From positions 89,556 to 153,555 of the IMG/VR virus record IMGVR_UViG_3300021963_000034: 64,000 nucleotides of DNA; one strand, written 5' to 3'. Origin of the DNA: a virus. The notes under the pieces are model-generated. The model was not told the DNA's origin, made no database searches, and saw nothing but the letters and a program-made list of their open reading frames with translations. A program made the position numbers and the translations under genes. Positions 55,845 through 63,235 of this stretch are shown in pieces; position 1 is the stretch's first letter, and each line of letters starts with the position of its first letter.

Positions 55845-56273
55845 ATGCAACTTAATCTCACTGCAATTAAAAAGGATTCTATCTGGGTTTTTGATCATGA
55901 ACATCAAAACACTGTAGAGGAACCATTATGCAATGGTACTGAACTTGTTTTGAATGAATACTTTGAGATTGATATGAGTCGATCTGCTAAAGAAGGAGAT
56001 CAACTCCGAATTAGTGTAAATACGGATCCTTTTGAACAATATGATACTGAACTTCAACTTCAAAAAATTGATGATGTGGGATCTGTTTATTTGGATACAG
56101 AACTCTATGAAGAAGTTTGGTTATGTCCTTGGTTACAATCTTATTTTGGAAATGTACCTGAAAAATTATATGTAAAGATTGATGCTGTTAATCCAGGTTT
56201 AGAACAATATAAGAAAACAATGCGAACAGGTGTAAATCCATTTTCTAAATACTTAAAAAAAGTATTTCAATGA
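55845..56273 (+). CDS. Conserved cyanophage protein, 142 residues
   Basis: LNLTAIKKDSIWVFDHEHQN, VEEPLCNGTELVLNEYF and DVGSVYLDTELYEEVWLCPW. Beta-rich, acidic. It resembles a family of phage proteins with the WVFDDExxxLxxEPF motif whose function is unknown. ATGA coupling to the following internal-head-like gene. Confidence 0.6.
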   Translation: MQLNLTAIKKDSIWVFDHEHQNTVEEPLCNGTELVLNEYFEIDMSRSAKEGDQLRISVNTDPFEQYDTELQLQKIDDVGSVYLDTELYEEVWLCPWLQSYFGNVPEKLYVKIDAVNPGLEQYKKTMRTGVNPFSKYLKKVFQ

Positions 56274-56998
56274 TTACCTTTAGAGAGTTCTTAGAATTAG
56301 CAGAAAGTTCTACTGGAGAACGTGGAAAGCGTAGATTAGCACCTAAAGGTCCAAAGGGAAGTAGATATGAAAGAACAGCACAAAGACATGATACTGTTGA
56401 TCGTGTTGCACTAAAAAAAGCAGGTTTTAAGCGTTCTTCTAATCAAGACTATTATCCACAAGATAATGTAACCTCTAGTTCTCCACATCATGACACTGTG
56501 ATTTCCACATATAAAAATCAAAGTGATTTTGCAAAGCATAATGTAAAAGGAAAACTCAAAAATGCAGGAAGAACTGCAACTGGAGCACCAAAGAAAAAAG
56601 TTGTTCCAACAGCAGAAAGAGTTAGACATCTTAAAGCATTAAGAAAACAGTTAGGTGGTGATAGAACATCAAGACAAGTTCATGATGTTTCGATTCATGC
56701 AAAAGATGATCAAGAACATCAAAAGAATGACCCAAAACAGTTAATTTCAAGAGGAAAAAGTTTTAAGAAAGAAGTTAAAGCAGTTCCATCTGCAACTAAA
56801 CAAGTTGGTGGAAAAGCAGGAGACAAAGTAGTAGGTAGACCTGCTGAAGTTCAATCAATGCCTGATAGTATGTCAGCGAGTCAAAAAGTTGCATTAAGAA
56901 AGAAAGGCGCAACAAAACGTGGAAAGATTTACAATAAAGAATTGGGTGGTTCTAAGACAAATCCTAAAACAGGATTAAACATTGGAAATCTTAAGTGA
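56270..56998 (+). CDS. Putative internal head protein, highly basic, targeting-like N-terminus
   Basis: 242 residues. MITFREFLELAESS is again capsid-targeting-like (LAE/S cleavage candidate). The rest is strongly basic and Gly/Ser/Thr-rich (RGKRRLAPKGPKGSRYERTA, KKEVKAVPSATKQVGGKAGD), fitting a DNA-associated packaged protein. It is coupled to the upstream non-basic gene, not to a late box of its own. The stop lies inside the next boundary stem-loop. Confidence 0.55.
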   Translation: MITFREFLELAESSTGERGKRRLAPKGPKGSRYERTAQRHDTVDRVALKKAGFKRSSNQDYYPQDNVTSSSPHHDTVISTYKNQSDFAKHNVKGKLKNAGRTATGAPKKKVVPTAERVRHLKALRKQLGGDRTSRQVHDVSIHAKDDQEHQKNDPKQLISRGKSFKKEVKAVPSATKQVGGKAGDKVVGRPAEVQSMPDSMSASQKVALRKKGATKRGKIYNKELGGSKTNPKTGLNIGNLK

Positions 56999-57051
56999 CA
57001 CTTGAAGAACTGTCACATGGTATGAGCACAGTGCTCTAAATCGTGTATTGT
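56995..57051 (+). promoter_or_regulatory. Operon boundary unit with GAGCACAGTGCTC palindrome
   Basis: GTGACACTT-GAAG-AACTGTCAC (56995-57016, includes the TGA stop) is a near-consensus stem-loop. The palindrome GAGCAC-A-GTGCTC is at 57024-57036. TATTGT (57046-57051) lies 24 bases before the ATG at 57076. Confidence 0.75.
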
Positions 57052-57075
57052 ATCTGTGTTGAGACAAATCACTTC

Positions 57076-57429
57076 ATGACTGCAACTCAAACCATGATTC
57101 TGTTCGAGACTGGCAATGATCTCTCTGATGATTTCATGAAAGTTTGTTATCGTCGCATGAAGTCTGACAGTTTTGATGTGTATGAAATGATTGGAAACCC
57201 TAAGGTTTCTATCAAGCATCGTGCTCGTCGTGGACCTTCTGAACTGATTAAAGAAGATCCTATCGAGGGTAACACTTACGTTGCAGGAATTGCTTATGAT
57301 TCTTTTGATGTTTGGGTAGATTTTCAAGATCCTGATTCTAGCACTGGTCGTCCTGGTTGTTCCAAATGTGTTGGAGAGGATATTCGTACCTTTGCTGATG
57401 CTATCTCGATTGCACAAGAATATATTTAA
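57076..57429 (+). CDS. Small conserved protein
   Basis: 117 residues. MTATQTMILFETGNDLSDDF, a basic middle (VSIKHRARRGPSELIKED) and GRPGCSKCVGEDI with a CxxC. Start at 57076 fixed by the -10. Function unknown. Confidence 0.6.
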   Translation: MTATQTMILFETGNDLSDDFMKVCYRRMKSDSFDVYEMIGNPKVSIKHRARRGPSELIKEDPIEGNTYVAGIAYDSFDVWVDFQDPDSSTGRPGCSKCVGEDIRTFADAISIAQEYI

Positions 57430-57438
57430 TGCGTAAAA

Positions 57439-57499
57439 GGTGGACAGTCTCTAAACTGTCCACCAGACCTTCCAGAATCGCCCACAGTGCCCTTATACT
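57439..57499 (+). promoter_or_regulatory. Boundary unit: strong stem-loop and -10 box
   Basis: GGTGGACAGT (57439-57448) / ACTGTCCACC (57455-57464) is a perfect 10-bp stem, the longest of the set. CACAGTGC recalls the GAGCACAGTGCTC element. TATACT is at 57494-57499; the next ATG is at 57537. Confidence 0.7.
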
Positions 57500-57536
57500 G
57501 TATCTGTTGAGTCAAACTACCATCTGCTAATTGATT

Positions 57537-57629
57537 ATGGCAACTGGTGTTTTCTTTCTGATTGGTTACTGTATGGGAGCAGGAAATGTTCTCCTGATTC
57601 AGTATTTGTCCCGTAAAGGTGTTATCTGA
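57537..57629 (+). CDS. 30-residue membrane peptide
   Basis: GVFFLIGYCMGAGNVLLIQY is a single membrane helix followed by LSRKGVI. Stop and next ATG are joined as TGATTATG. Function unknown. Confidence 0.5.
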   Translation: MATGVFFLIGYCMGAGNVLLIQYLSRKGVI

Positions 57630-57631
57630 TT

Positions 57632-57775
57632 ATGAAGTACGAAGTTCAACTCTACGTTGGTGGTAAAGTCTTTAAGGAAGAGGTTTATGCAAACTCTCCT
57701 AAAGATGCCCGCGAAACTGCGCAAGCACGAAACCCAACTGCAAAGATTGTCGGTGTAAATGGAGTGTTCAAATGA
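57632..57775 (+). CDS. Small beta-rich protein
   Basis: 47 residues. YEVQLYVGGKVFKEEVYANS then DARETAQARNPTAKIVGVNG. Strand-strand-helix-strand plan, like small phage regulatory proteins. ATGA overlap to the next gene. Confidence 0.55.
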   Translation: MKYEVQLYVGGKVFKEEVYANSPKDARETAQARNPTAKIVGVNGVFK

Positions 57776-57933
57776 TTAAACCGATTGACAAACAACACTG
57801 GGAAGATCTGTATGCTCGTCTCCACGATGCTTATGTGGAGTGTATGAAGCACAATAATCCAACATATGAACAGAAGATAGCACAGGTTCTGGACCACATG
57901 ATTATCAACAAAAAGTATCTCTACATACGATGA
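57772..57933 (+). CDS. Small helical protein
   Basis: 53 residues. KQHWEDLYARLHDAYVECMK then EQKIAQVLDHMIIN; helical. ATGA overlaps at both ends. Confidence 0.55.
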   Translation: MIKPIDKQHWEDLYARLHDAYVECMKHNNPTYEQKIAQVLDHMIINKKYLYIR

Positions 57934-58115
57934 CTTACACTATCACCAAACACATTAAAATTGAACACGATGAAGATGGTTTTAGTTTTGATTTCACTGC
58001 CGATGAGTATGGAACTGTGAGTGTGGAGGATGGTAATGGACCAGGATATCAAACTATTCACATTCCCAAAGATTGTATTCAACACTTTATTGATGTACTG
58101 GAGCAATTCAAATGA
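57930..58115 (+). CDS. MTYTITK family small protein (second copy)
   Basis: 61 residues, same length as the copy at 30341, with TYTITKHIKIEHDEDGFSF, TADEYGTVSVED, and HIPKDCIQHFIDVLEQ. Identity is high over the whole length. The conserved Cys and HIPKDC motif may be functional. Unknown role. Confidence 0.7.
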   Translation: MTYTITKHIKIEHDEDGFSFDFTADEYGTVSVEDGNGPGYQTIHIPKDCIQHFIDVLEQFK

Positions 58116-58288
58116 ACTACCTTTGCTTCGTTGATGGTTTGTTAGAGTTTGCCAGCACTGACCCTTCTTCTTTCGCACACTATCAGTTAGTGTATGCTGA
58201 AGAGCACAAGAACGCTAATGTTCAGTATCTTACTCTAACTGACGAAGAATACGATGAAATGTTCCCTTATGAGGAGGATGAAGAATGA
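58112..58288 (+). CDS. Small acidic protein
   Basis: 58 residues; YLCFVDGLLEFASTDPSSFA then DEEYDEMFPYEEDEE. Strongly acidic end. ATGA overlaps at both ends. Confidence 0.55.
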   Translation: MNYLCFVDGLLEFASTDPSSFAHYQLVYAEEHKNANVQYLTLTDEEYDEMFPYEEDEE

Positions 58289-58479
58289 CTTTACTTGAAA
58301 CTCTTGATTACTTTCTCACAGAAACAGCAGCAGATTTGGATGGTTTGTCTTGGGAAATCCGTGAGGAAACTAACTACGAAGACAATAATGTAGATGGTTT
58401 GAGTGAGATTTATGACTTCAATAAAGAACTTTATGATAATCTCAAACAAATCAAATCTATCATTGAGAATGTGAAATGA
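58285..58479 (+). CDS. Small acidic helical protein
   Basis: 64 residues (LLETLDYFLTETAADLDGLS, then LYDNLKQIKSIIENVK). Helical. Function unknown. Confidence 0.55.
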   Translation: MTLLETLDYFLTETAADLDGLSWEIREETNYEDNNVDGLSEIYDFNKELYDNLKQIKSIIENVK

Positions 58480-58736
58480 GTAGCACAATCCCTGACACTG
58501 AAATGACTTATGATGAACAAATCAAAGAAATGACTGTCACAAAGTCTCTCAAACTTCTGCGTGATGGGTTCAAGAATGAACTTGCCACTGCTCTATTCGC
58601 AGATGAGCGCACAACTGAACTCTTTGCCCAACTGATTAGTGAGTTTGTAGAGACAAACATTCCTGTGGTTGATGATGAGAACCAGATGGAACTTTCGATG
58701 ATGCTGTTGGAAACTCTTGACATTGTAGCACGATGA
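58476..58736 (+). CDS. Small helical protein
   Basis: 86 residues. KSLKLLRDGFKNELATALFA then QLISEFVETNIPVVDDENQM. Helical, acidic end. Part of the ATGA-linked run 57632-58987. Confidence 0.55.
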   Translation: MSSTIPDTEMTYDEQIKEMTVTKSLKLLRDGFKNELATALFADERTTELFAQLISEFVETNIPVVDDENQMELSMMLLETLDIVAR

Positions 58737-58987
58737 CTTACTCTAACCTCTCAAAGATTCGCCCGAAGTTGAGGACAACTGGGCGTGTGTCGGGTAACTT
58801 TGGAAAGAATCGTGTGCAGGCAGGTTCATCACTCAATGAAATCGGTGGTGATGGTAACATAGGTGCTACACAGAATGAGTATCTAAATCGACTGTATTAT
58901 GCTTTTGATAACACTACCGACCCTAAACTTCGTCACTTCATTTATACTGAAATCAAAAAGATTCTCATTCAGCAAGGTAAATGGTGA
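58733..58987 (+). CDS. Small basic protein
   Basis: 84 residues. Basic Gly/Ser-rich start (KIRPKLRTTGRVSGNFGKNR) then a helical end (NRLYYAFDNTTDPKLRHFIY). The TGA lies within the next boundary stem-loop. Function unknown. Confidence 0.55.
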   Translation: MTYSNLSKIRPKLRTTGRVSGNFGKNRVQAGSSLNEIGGDGNIGATQNEYLNRLYYAFDNTTDPKLRHFIYTEIKKILIQQGKW

Positions 58988-59040
58988 CAGTTGAGGAACT
59001 GGCACACTAAATCTCCACGGTGTCAGTTTTCCTGTATTCT
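58984..59040 (+). promoter_or_regulatory. Operon boundary unit: stem-loop and -10 box
   Basis: GTGACAGTT-GAGG-AACTGGCAC (58984-59005) includes the stop. TGTATTCT gives the -10 TATTCT at 59035-59040, 23 bases before the ATG at 59064, followed by ATAAGAGTCAAAGGATTTCA as at other 59-64 kb units. Confidence 0.75.
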
Positions 59041-59063
59041 ATAAGAGTCAAAGGATTTCAACC

Positions 59064-59222
59064 ATGATCACTGACACCACACAAGATGCACAGATGCGTC
59101 GATCAATCAAAAACGCAATTCTGAACACTGATCTTCAAACTCTTCAACGTGTTGCTTATGAACAACAGTGTGAAATGTTTGGTTTGAATCCTGATTCTTG
59201 GAAACTATTTCCTGAGGAATGA
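59064..59222 (+). CDS. Small helical protein
   Basis: 52 residues. QDAQMRRSIKNAILNTDLQT then LQRVAYEQQCEMFGL. Helical. First gene of its unit; three bases before the next start. Confidence 0.55.
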   Translation: MITDTTQDAQMRRSIKNAILNTDLQTLQRVAYEQQCEMFGLNPDSWKLFPEE

Positions 59223-59225
59223 ACA

Positions 59226-59414
59226 ATGAACACCGCATTTGTCTCTCCAAAATCTAAGAAAGCAAAAAACCGATTCTGTAACTTGATGCAATCCGAATCG
59301 GAGTGTATTGTTGAACAAAACAAAGGTGATCGTGTATTTTTGCGTTCACTGAATGGAAAAAACTTTTTCTGGGTTAATCTCAACAACGATTCTGATTGGA
59401 GCATTGAACTGTGA
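59226..59414 (+). CDS. Small conserved protein, KAKNRF family (second copy)
   Basis: 62 residues. KSKKAKNRFCNLMQSESECI, then FLRSLNGKNFFWVNLNNDSD and WSIEL align with the gene at 23835. GTGA overlap with the next gene. The pairing of this family with different neighbours in two places argues for an independently useful small protein. Confidence 0.7.
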   Translation: MNTAFVSPKSKKAKNRFCNLMQSESECIVEQNKGDRVFLRSLNGKNFFWVNLNNDSDWSIEL

Positions 59415-59875
59415 CTGAAACTCAAGAACAACTGATTCGCAACATTGAACAACAACTTGAAAATCTAATGTTGTTGGATGAAGATCTTGCATGGGAGTAT
59501 GAATCTGCATTGTATTATGATTGCAATGATGATGAAGAACCACAACCCATTGTAGAAAACTTCACTCCTGAACTTCTATCTGAACTTGAAAAAGTTGTTT
59601 ATGACCGCGACAGCACAACTAAAACCATGAAACTCTACATTCTCAAAGAAGTTCTTTACGATTACACTGACGGCATGTGTATCATTGCTGCAGAATCTAT
59701 GCCTCAATGTGAACAGATTTTTATGGAAGAGTTTGGGTATTTTACTGATTGTAATGGTGAGAGAATAAAGGATGAAAAAACACAAAAAGAGTTCAACAAT
59801 GCCAAGGTGACTATTATTGAAAGTGTAGGACTTGATGAAGCAGGTATTGTTGAATATGTGTACGGTGGAGGTTAA
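59411..59875 (+). CDS. Acidic protein, 154 residues, GTG start
   Basis: The start is a GTG overlapping the upstream TGA. LIRNIEQQLENLMLLDEDLA is helical. The second half opens with a second Met (MKLYILKEVLYDYTDGMCII) and has a beta-alpha plan (AESMPQCEQIFMEEFGYF), so it may be a fusion of two small domains. Function unknown. Confidence 0.55.
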   Translation: MTETQEQLIRNIEQQLENLMLLDEDLAWEYESALYYDCNDDEEPQPIVENFTPELLSELEKVVYDRDSTTKTMKLYILKEVLYDYTDGMCIIAAESMPQCEQIFMEEFGYFTDCNGERIKDEKTQKEFNNAKVTIIESVGLDEAGIVEYVYGGG

Positions 59876-59879
59876 TTCA

Positions 59880-60032
59880 ATGACTGATTATGGTTTTTAT
59901 TCTGTAGAAGAACTCACCGAACTTGATGATTCTGATTTATCTTTTGAGATTGCAGATACAGCACTGTTAAAGACACCAGAAGCAGATGAGTATTTGAATC
60001 AACTTATCAAAGAATTGCAGCGTCGAAACTGA
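59880..60032 (+). CDS. Small acidic protein
   Basis: 50 residues with a good GGAGG site. DYGFYSVEELTELDDSDLSF then EADEYLNQLIKELQRRN. Helical, acidic. Start at 59880 fits the ribosome site; upstream in-frame starts do not. Confidence 0.6.
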   Translation: MTDYGFYSVEELTELDDSDLSFEIADTALLKTPEADEYLNQLIKELQRRN

Positions 60033-60038
60033 TAGCAT

Positions 60039-60082
60039 GTGACACAAGTACAAGTGGCACAGTGCTCAAAATCCTGTATTCT
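60039..60082 (+). promoter_or_regulatory. Operon boundary unit: variant stem-loop and -10 box
   Basis: GTGACAC (60039-60045) / GTGGCAC (60054-60060) form the stem, continuing into CACAGTGCTCAAAATCC, half of the palindrome seen at 57024. TATTCT at 60077-60082 is 25 bases before the ATG at 60108. Confidence 0.65.
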
Positions 60083-60107
60083 TAAAGAGTCAAAGCAATT
60101 CAAGCAA

Positions 60108-60461
60108 ATGACTACCACTTTCGCTGATCAAGTTGCTCAACAAGATGCAAAGAACAGCATCCAACTTAACATTGTTAAGTATGGTCTGATGTTGTGTGAT
60201 GCACTGCAACAAGATGCTCCTAGTGGGTATCATTATTCTTTAGATTCTTCTGGTCGTAAGTATCACAAAGTGTTCATGCACATTGGTGATCGTCGTGACA
60301 GTATTCATGCTTTTATTGATAAGAAGACTGGTGGTGTGTATAAACCAGCAACTGTAAAAGCACCTGCAAAGATTGAAAGATTTAATCTTCTTCTGATTAA
60401 AGATCGTGAGTGGTTGTTTGAGAACGCAACTTGGCACGGTGGTTATCTCTATCTCCGCTGA
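60108..60461 (+). CDS. Conserved cyanophage-type protein, 117 residues
   Basis: TFADQVAQQDAKNSIQLNIV, GYHYSLDSSGRKYHKVFMHI and SIHAFIDKKTGGVYKPATVK. A compact alpha/beta protein of a kind found repeatedly in cyanophages; function unknown. The end is aromatic (FENATWHGGYLYLR). Confidence 0.65.
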   Translation: MTTTFADQVAQQDAKNSIQLNIVKYGLMLCDALQQDAPSGYHYSLDSSGRKYHKVFMHIGDRRDSIHAFIDKKTGGVYKPATVKAPAKIERFNLLLIKDREWLFENATWHGGYLYLR

Positions 60462-60469
60462 TGTCAAGT

Positions 60470-60532
60470 GACTGTGTGCCAGTTCGATTTCTGGCACACA
60501 GTCCTCCCAAAGCACTCAAAATCATGTATTCT
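60470..60532 (+). promoter_or_regulatory. Boundary unit: 13-bp hairpin and -10 box
   Basis: GACTGTGTGCCAG (60470-60482) / CTGGCACACAGTC (60491-60503) is a perfect 13-bp stem with an 8-base loop. AGCACTCAAAATC follows, then TATTCT at 60527-60532, 25 bases before the ATG at 60558. Confidence 0.7.
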
Positions 60533-60557
60533 TAAGAAGTTCAAGGGATCGCACCCA

Positions 60558-60806
60558 ATGATCGAGTTTCCTACACTTCAGTCAAAGGATGGAACAATGC
60601 TCGTGGGATTTTATCCCATTGAAGATTGCTCCACTCACATTCTCAAGATTCTTTCTTGGAAAGGTGTTGATACAATCTCTCAGAAGTGCATCAGCAAGAA
60701 AGATGCAATCCGCGAGATTGATGAGAGAATCGCACTTGATTATGTCATCACTGGTGACAACATTGGTCTGGTTCAAGAGTACAACTTTATGCAAGGTGCA
60801 GTTTGA
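60558..60806 (+). CDS. Small conserved protein
   Basis: 82 residues. IEFPTLQSKDGTMLVGFYPI, then SKKDAIREIDERIALDYVIT. Mixed alpha/beta. Coupled by TGATG to the next gene. Function unknown. Confidence 0.55.
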   Translation: MIEFPTLQSKDGTMLVGFYPIEDCSTHILKILSWKGVDTISQKCISKKDAIREIDERIALDYVITGDNIGLVQEYNFMQGAV

Positions 60807-60952
60807 TGACTAAAACCACTCTCACTTTTGAAGAACTGGATGCACTTCTGGCAGTTCTTGAATCTAGCGATTGGATTTACTTGACTGAACTTACAGAAGC
60901 AGACATTCCTGCTCTGTATGATAAACTCACTGAAATGAGGGATGAAGTCTGA
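60806..60952 (+). CDS. Small acidic helical protein
   Basis: 48 residues. TFEELDALLAVLESSDWIYL and LTEADIPALYDKLTEMRDEV. TGATG at both ends. Confidence 0.55.
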   Translation: MTKTTLTFEELDALLAVLESSDWIYLTELTEADIPALYDKLTEMRDEV

Positions 60953-61152
60953 TGCAATTCCAAGTTACTGACATTGAGTTTGATTTCACTGGTGCTGAAG
61001 ATGAAATCTCTGTAGAAGAGATGAACGCAATCACTGAAGAAACAATCGGTCAGATTGTAGAAGCAGATGATGAAGAAGATCTAGTCGAAGAGATTACATC
61101 TTGGACTGGTTGGTGCATTAAGTCCATTGATTTCCGTCACATTCTGAAATGA
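60952..61152 (+). CDS. GWCIKS family small acidic protein
   Basis: 66 residues. FQVTDIEFDFTGAEDEISVE and TSWTGWCIKSIDFRHI; a second copy is at 63236. About a third of the residues are Asp or Glu, and the WCIKS end is conserved. Could be a small regulatory or DNA-mimic-like protein; unproven. Confidence 0.65.
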   Translation: MQFQVTDIEFDFTGAEDEISVEEMNAITEETIGQIVEADDEEDLVEEITSWTGWCIKSIDFRHILK

Positions 61153-61367
61153 CTATTTCTCCTGAAAAGCAACGACAAATCGAAGAAAGTGTAGGGTTAA
61201 TTGGTGAAGCATTTGGTGCATTGATTGGTGGTCTAATTGCCGCTGCAATCATCGCAGGTGTGATGTATGCAATTCTCCACTTTTTGATTGGTTTGACGAT
61301 CACCTATTGGCAGGTATTTGGTGTGATTCTAATTCTTCATTACATCAAAAACTTTCTGAATAAATGA
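61149..61367 (+). CDS. Two-helix membrane protein
   Basis: 72 residues. A Gly/Ala-rich helix (GEAFGALIGGLIAAAIIAGV), then IGLTITYWQVFGVILILHYI. The second part parallels that of the gene at 48927. ATGA overlaps at both ends. Confidence 0.65.
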   Translation: MTISPEKQRQIEESVGLIGEAFGALIGGLIAAAIIAGVMYAILHFLIGLTITYWQVFGVILILHYIKNFLNK

Positions 61368-61621
61368 TTTCTCTTCCTAACTTCACAAACAAAATGGAAC
61401 TTACTCAAGACCAATACGATAAACTGCTTGCACTCTACATCGAGTCGATTGTTGATGGTATGGACCTCGACTGTTTGGTACAATTTGCAAGTGAAACGAT
61501 TGAAGAGAATCTCCGCGAAACTTGCTCTGCACCTGATGAATTGATTGAAGAGATTTCACGCTTTTATGATGAAGAATATGTGAACGATATGATTGAAAGT
61601 GTAGTAAATGTAGACAGTTGA
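61364..61621 (+). CDS. Small acidic helical protein
   Basis: 85 residues. MELTQDQYDKLLALYIESIV then LVQFASETIEENLRETCSAP. Helical. The stop sits in the next boundary stem-loop. Confidence 0.55.
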   Translation: MISLPNFTNKMELTQDQYDKLLALYIESIVDGMDLDCLVQFASETIEENLRETCSAPDELIEEISRFYDEEYVNDMIESVVNVDS

Positions 61622-61668
61622 GGAACTGGCACAAGGTCAGTAGCAACCACACCAAGATCCTGTATTCT
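61613..61668 (+). promoter_or_regulatory. Operon boundary unit: stem-loop and -10 box
   Basis: GACAGTT-GAGG-AACTGGC (61613-61630) contains the TGA. TATTCT at 61663-61668 is followed by TAAGAAGTTCAAGG and the ATG at 61694, 25 bases on. Confidence 0.75.
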
Positions 61669-61693
61669 TAAGAAGTTCAAGGAACACCACTCA

Positions 61694-61846
61694 ATGACTG
61701 ACATTACCAGCATCAAAGAGTTTTTCACAAATGAAGAATGGTATGCAATTTATGATGCAATGAGTGAGTTTCAAGATCATGGTGATGATGAAGCAGAATT
61801 GACTGATTCTGTGCAATCTAAAATCTCCAAACTGTTTCTGAACTGA
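61694..61846 (+). CDS. Small acidic protein
   Basis: 50 residues. TDITSIKEFFTNEEWYAIYD and LTDSVQSKISKLFLN. Helical, acidic. Function unknown. Confidence 0.55.
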   Translation: MTDITSIKEFFTNEEWYAIYDAMSEFQDHGDDEAELTDSVQSKISKLFLN

Positions 61847-61849
61847 ATC

Positions 61850-62023
61850 ATGCGTAGTTACTCTCCTGCTTGTGACATTGAAACGAAACAACTTGTTTGG
61901 AGTTGTTTTATGTTTGGTAAACAACTTGCACATAAGGACAAACCACAAGTTCATGATTCTGTGTTTCTTTCAGGTCTCTATTCAAGACGTTATGATGATG
62001 AAGTAAAGACTCCTACATTCTGA
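61850..62023 (+). CDS. Small protein of unknown function
   Basis: 57 residues. CDIETKQLVWSCFMFGKQLA, then HDSVFLSGLYSRRYDDEVKT. Three bases after the previous stop. Not recognised. Confidence 0.5.
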   Translation: MRSYSPACDIETKQLVWSCFMFGKQLAHKDKPQVHDSVFLSGLYSRRYDDEVKTPTF

Positions 62024-62087
62024 TTCTTTTGTCCTGAAGTATGACAATAAACTGCTTCATTCACTCTCTTACTTTTTCTTTTTGATT

Positions 62088-62228
62088 ATGTCTAAGTCCG
62101 TGATGATTTCGCTTCTCAAGCAAGGTCAAACTGGTGATCAGATTCTGTCGATTCTTGATACTCTTGTGAGTGATAAAGATGCTGATATTGAGGGTGGTTA
62201 TGCTGCTCTGAGTGATGATGATTTTTGA
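62088..62228 (+). CDS. 46-residue acidic protein
   Basis: VMISLLKQGQTGDQILSILD then a short acidic end ALSDDDF. It lies in a 64-base gap from the upstream gene and before a strong terminator. Function unknown. Confidence 0.5.
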   Translation: MSKSVMISLLKQGQTGDQILSILDTLVSDKDADIEGGYAALSDDDF

Positions 62229-62245
62229 TTGGTAGATAATTCGAT

Positions 62246-62276
62246 AAAAAGAGGAGTTTAATACTCCTCTTTTTTT
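62246..62276 (+). terminator. Strong intrinsic terminator
   Basis: AAAAAGAGGAGT / ACTCCTCTTTTTTT hairpin: arms AGAGGAGT (62250-62257) and ACTCCTCT (62263-62270), followed by six T. The clearest rho-independent terminator in the 57-64 kb block. Confidence 0.85.
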
Positions 62277-62524
62277 GTGTTTGTATGAAAAACAGTTTTT
62301 TCTGTAATTTCATTTGTGGTGCATGAGTCTTTTACATTACTGATGAAATGAAAGGTTTTTGAGGTTTTTGCTCTAGTGTCCATCAGGGTTCTCAGCGAGT
62401 CTCAAGTGCAACAGCAAAGCACACTACCACCACACTTCACCAATGTGCCAATTCAAGTTCTGTCACAATCAATCACCACATTGCACAAAATCATATATTG
62501 TATTGATGTATTGATCATTCTTTG
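62277..62524 (+). promoter_or_regulatory. Gene-free 248-base region with promoter
   Basis: No credible gene is seen. It contains the boundary-type half motif AAGTTCTGTCACA (about 62455-62467), CACAAAATCATATATTG, and a -10 TATTGT at 62496-62501, 23 bases before the ATG at 62525. The first 150 bases show no clear structure; they may be decayed coding DNA. Confidence 0.5.
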
Positions 62525-62992
62525 ATGATGACAAGAAGAAATGTTTGGTTAAAGTATGATGAATGGGAATCAATTTGTCAAGAACTTTCTCATGTAAAGT
62601 ATCATCCATTTGAACTTTCTAAAATGCAATTAAAAGAATGGAAGGATAGAATGAAGAAGTATCCCGAATCTTTTGATTCTTATTGTTTTGAGAGAGTGAG
62701 TATCTATTCTGTAGTTGAAGAATTGAAAAGTTCTAAACTGCAAAATGTTTTGTATAAAGAATACTATCGTTCTCAAGATATAATGGATGCAATGTCTTTT
62801 AATTGTACTTTTGCTGGATTTATTCTTAATCATGCAGAGAACGTGAATGAGAATACTACAACTGAAGAATGGGAGTCAAATAGAATTAAATTGGATAAAT
62901 GTATGAATGATAGTGATAAAAAAAGATGGTTTTGTGATGACATTGTAAAACTCTATGAAGAGCAGTGTGCCAATCATCAAACCGTCCACTAA
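62525..62992 (+). CDS. Protein of unknown function, 155 residues
   Basis: Tyr/Trp/Lys-rich helical protein (NVWLKYDEWESICQELSHVK, LQNVLYKEYYRSQDIMDAM, with five Cys). It differs from its acidic neighbours in Lys and Asn use, suggesting a separate origin. ATG at 62525 or the next codon 62528. Confidence 0.55.
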   Translation: MMTRRNVWLKYDEWESICQELSHVKYHPFELSKMQLKEWKDRMKKYPESFDSYCFERVSIYSVVEELKSSKLQNVLYKEYYRSQDIMDAMSFNCTFAGFILNHAENVNENTTTEEWESNRIKLDKCMNDSDKKRWFCDDIVKLYEEQCANHQTVH

Positions 62993-63017
62993 ATCAACCA
63001 CTGGTGTCTAGAACCTG

Positions 63018-63023
63018 TATTCT
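63018..63023 (+). promoter_or_regulatory. -10 box TATTCT with conserved leader
   Basis: CCTGTATTCTTAAGAAGTTC then AAGGGA, as at 60527 and 61663; 24 bases before the ATG at 63048. The stem-loop normally upstream is not recognisable here. Confidence 0.65.
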
Positions 63024-63047
63024 TAAGAAGTTCAAGGGATTCTTCAA

Positions 63048-63233
63048 ATGACTTTCCAAGACGCACTGATCGCAACAGGTTATTTCTTTCAACCTGAATG
63101 TGGTGCATTTTGCAAGGAAGATTGCAACTGGAATCTTCATTCTTATGTTGAACAAACTGAAGGTACTTGGTCGTATGAAAAGTATGATCAAGATGGTCAA
63201 TTTGTGACTTCCAAAGTATTCTCTCTGAACTGA
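63048..63233 (+). CDS. Small Cys-containing protein
   Basis: 61 residues. TGYFFQPECGAFCKEDCNWN gives three Cys; YVEQTEGTWSYEKYDQDG is beta-rich. Starts after the conserved leader. Function unknown. Confidence 0.6.
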   Translation: MTFQDALIATGYFFQPECGAFCKEDCNWNLHSYVEQTEGTWSYEKYDQDGQFVTSKVFSLN

Positions 63234-63235
63234 TT

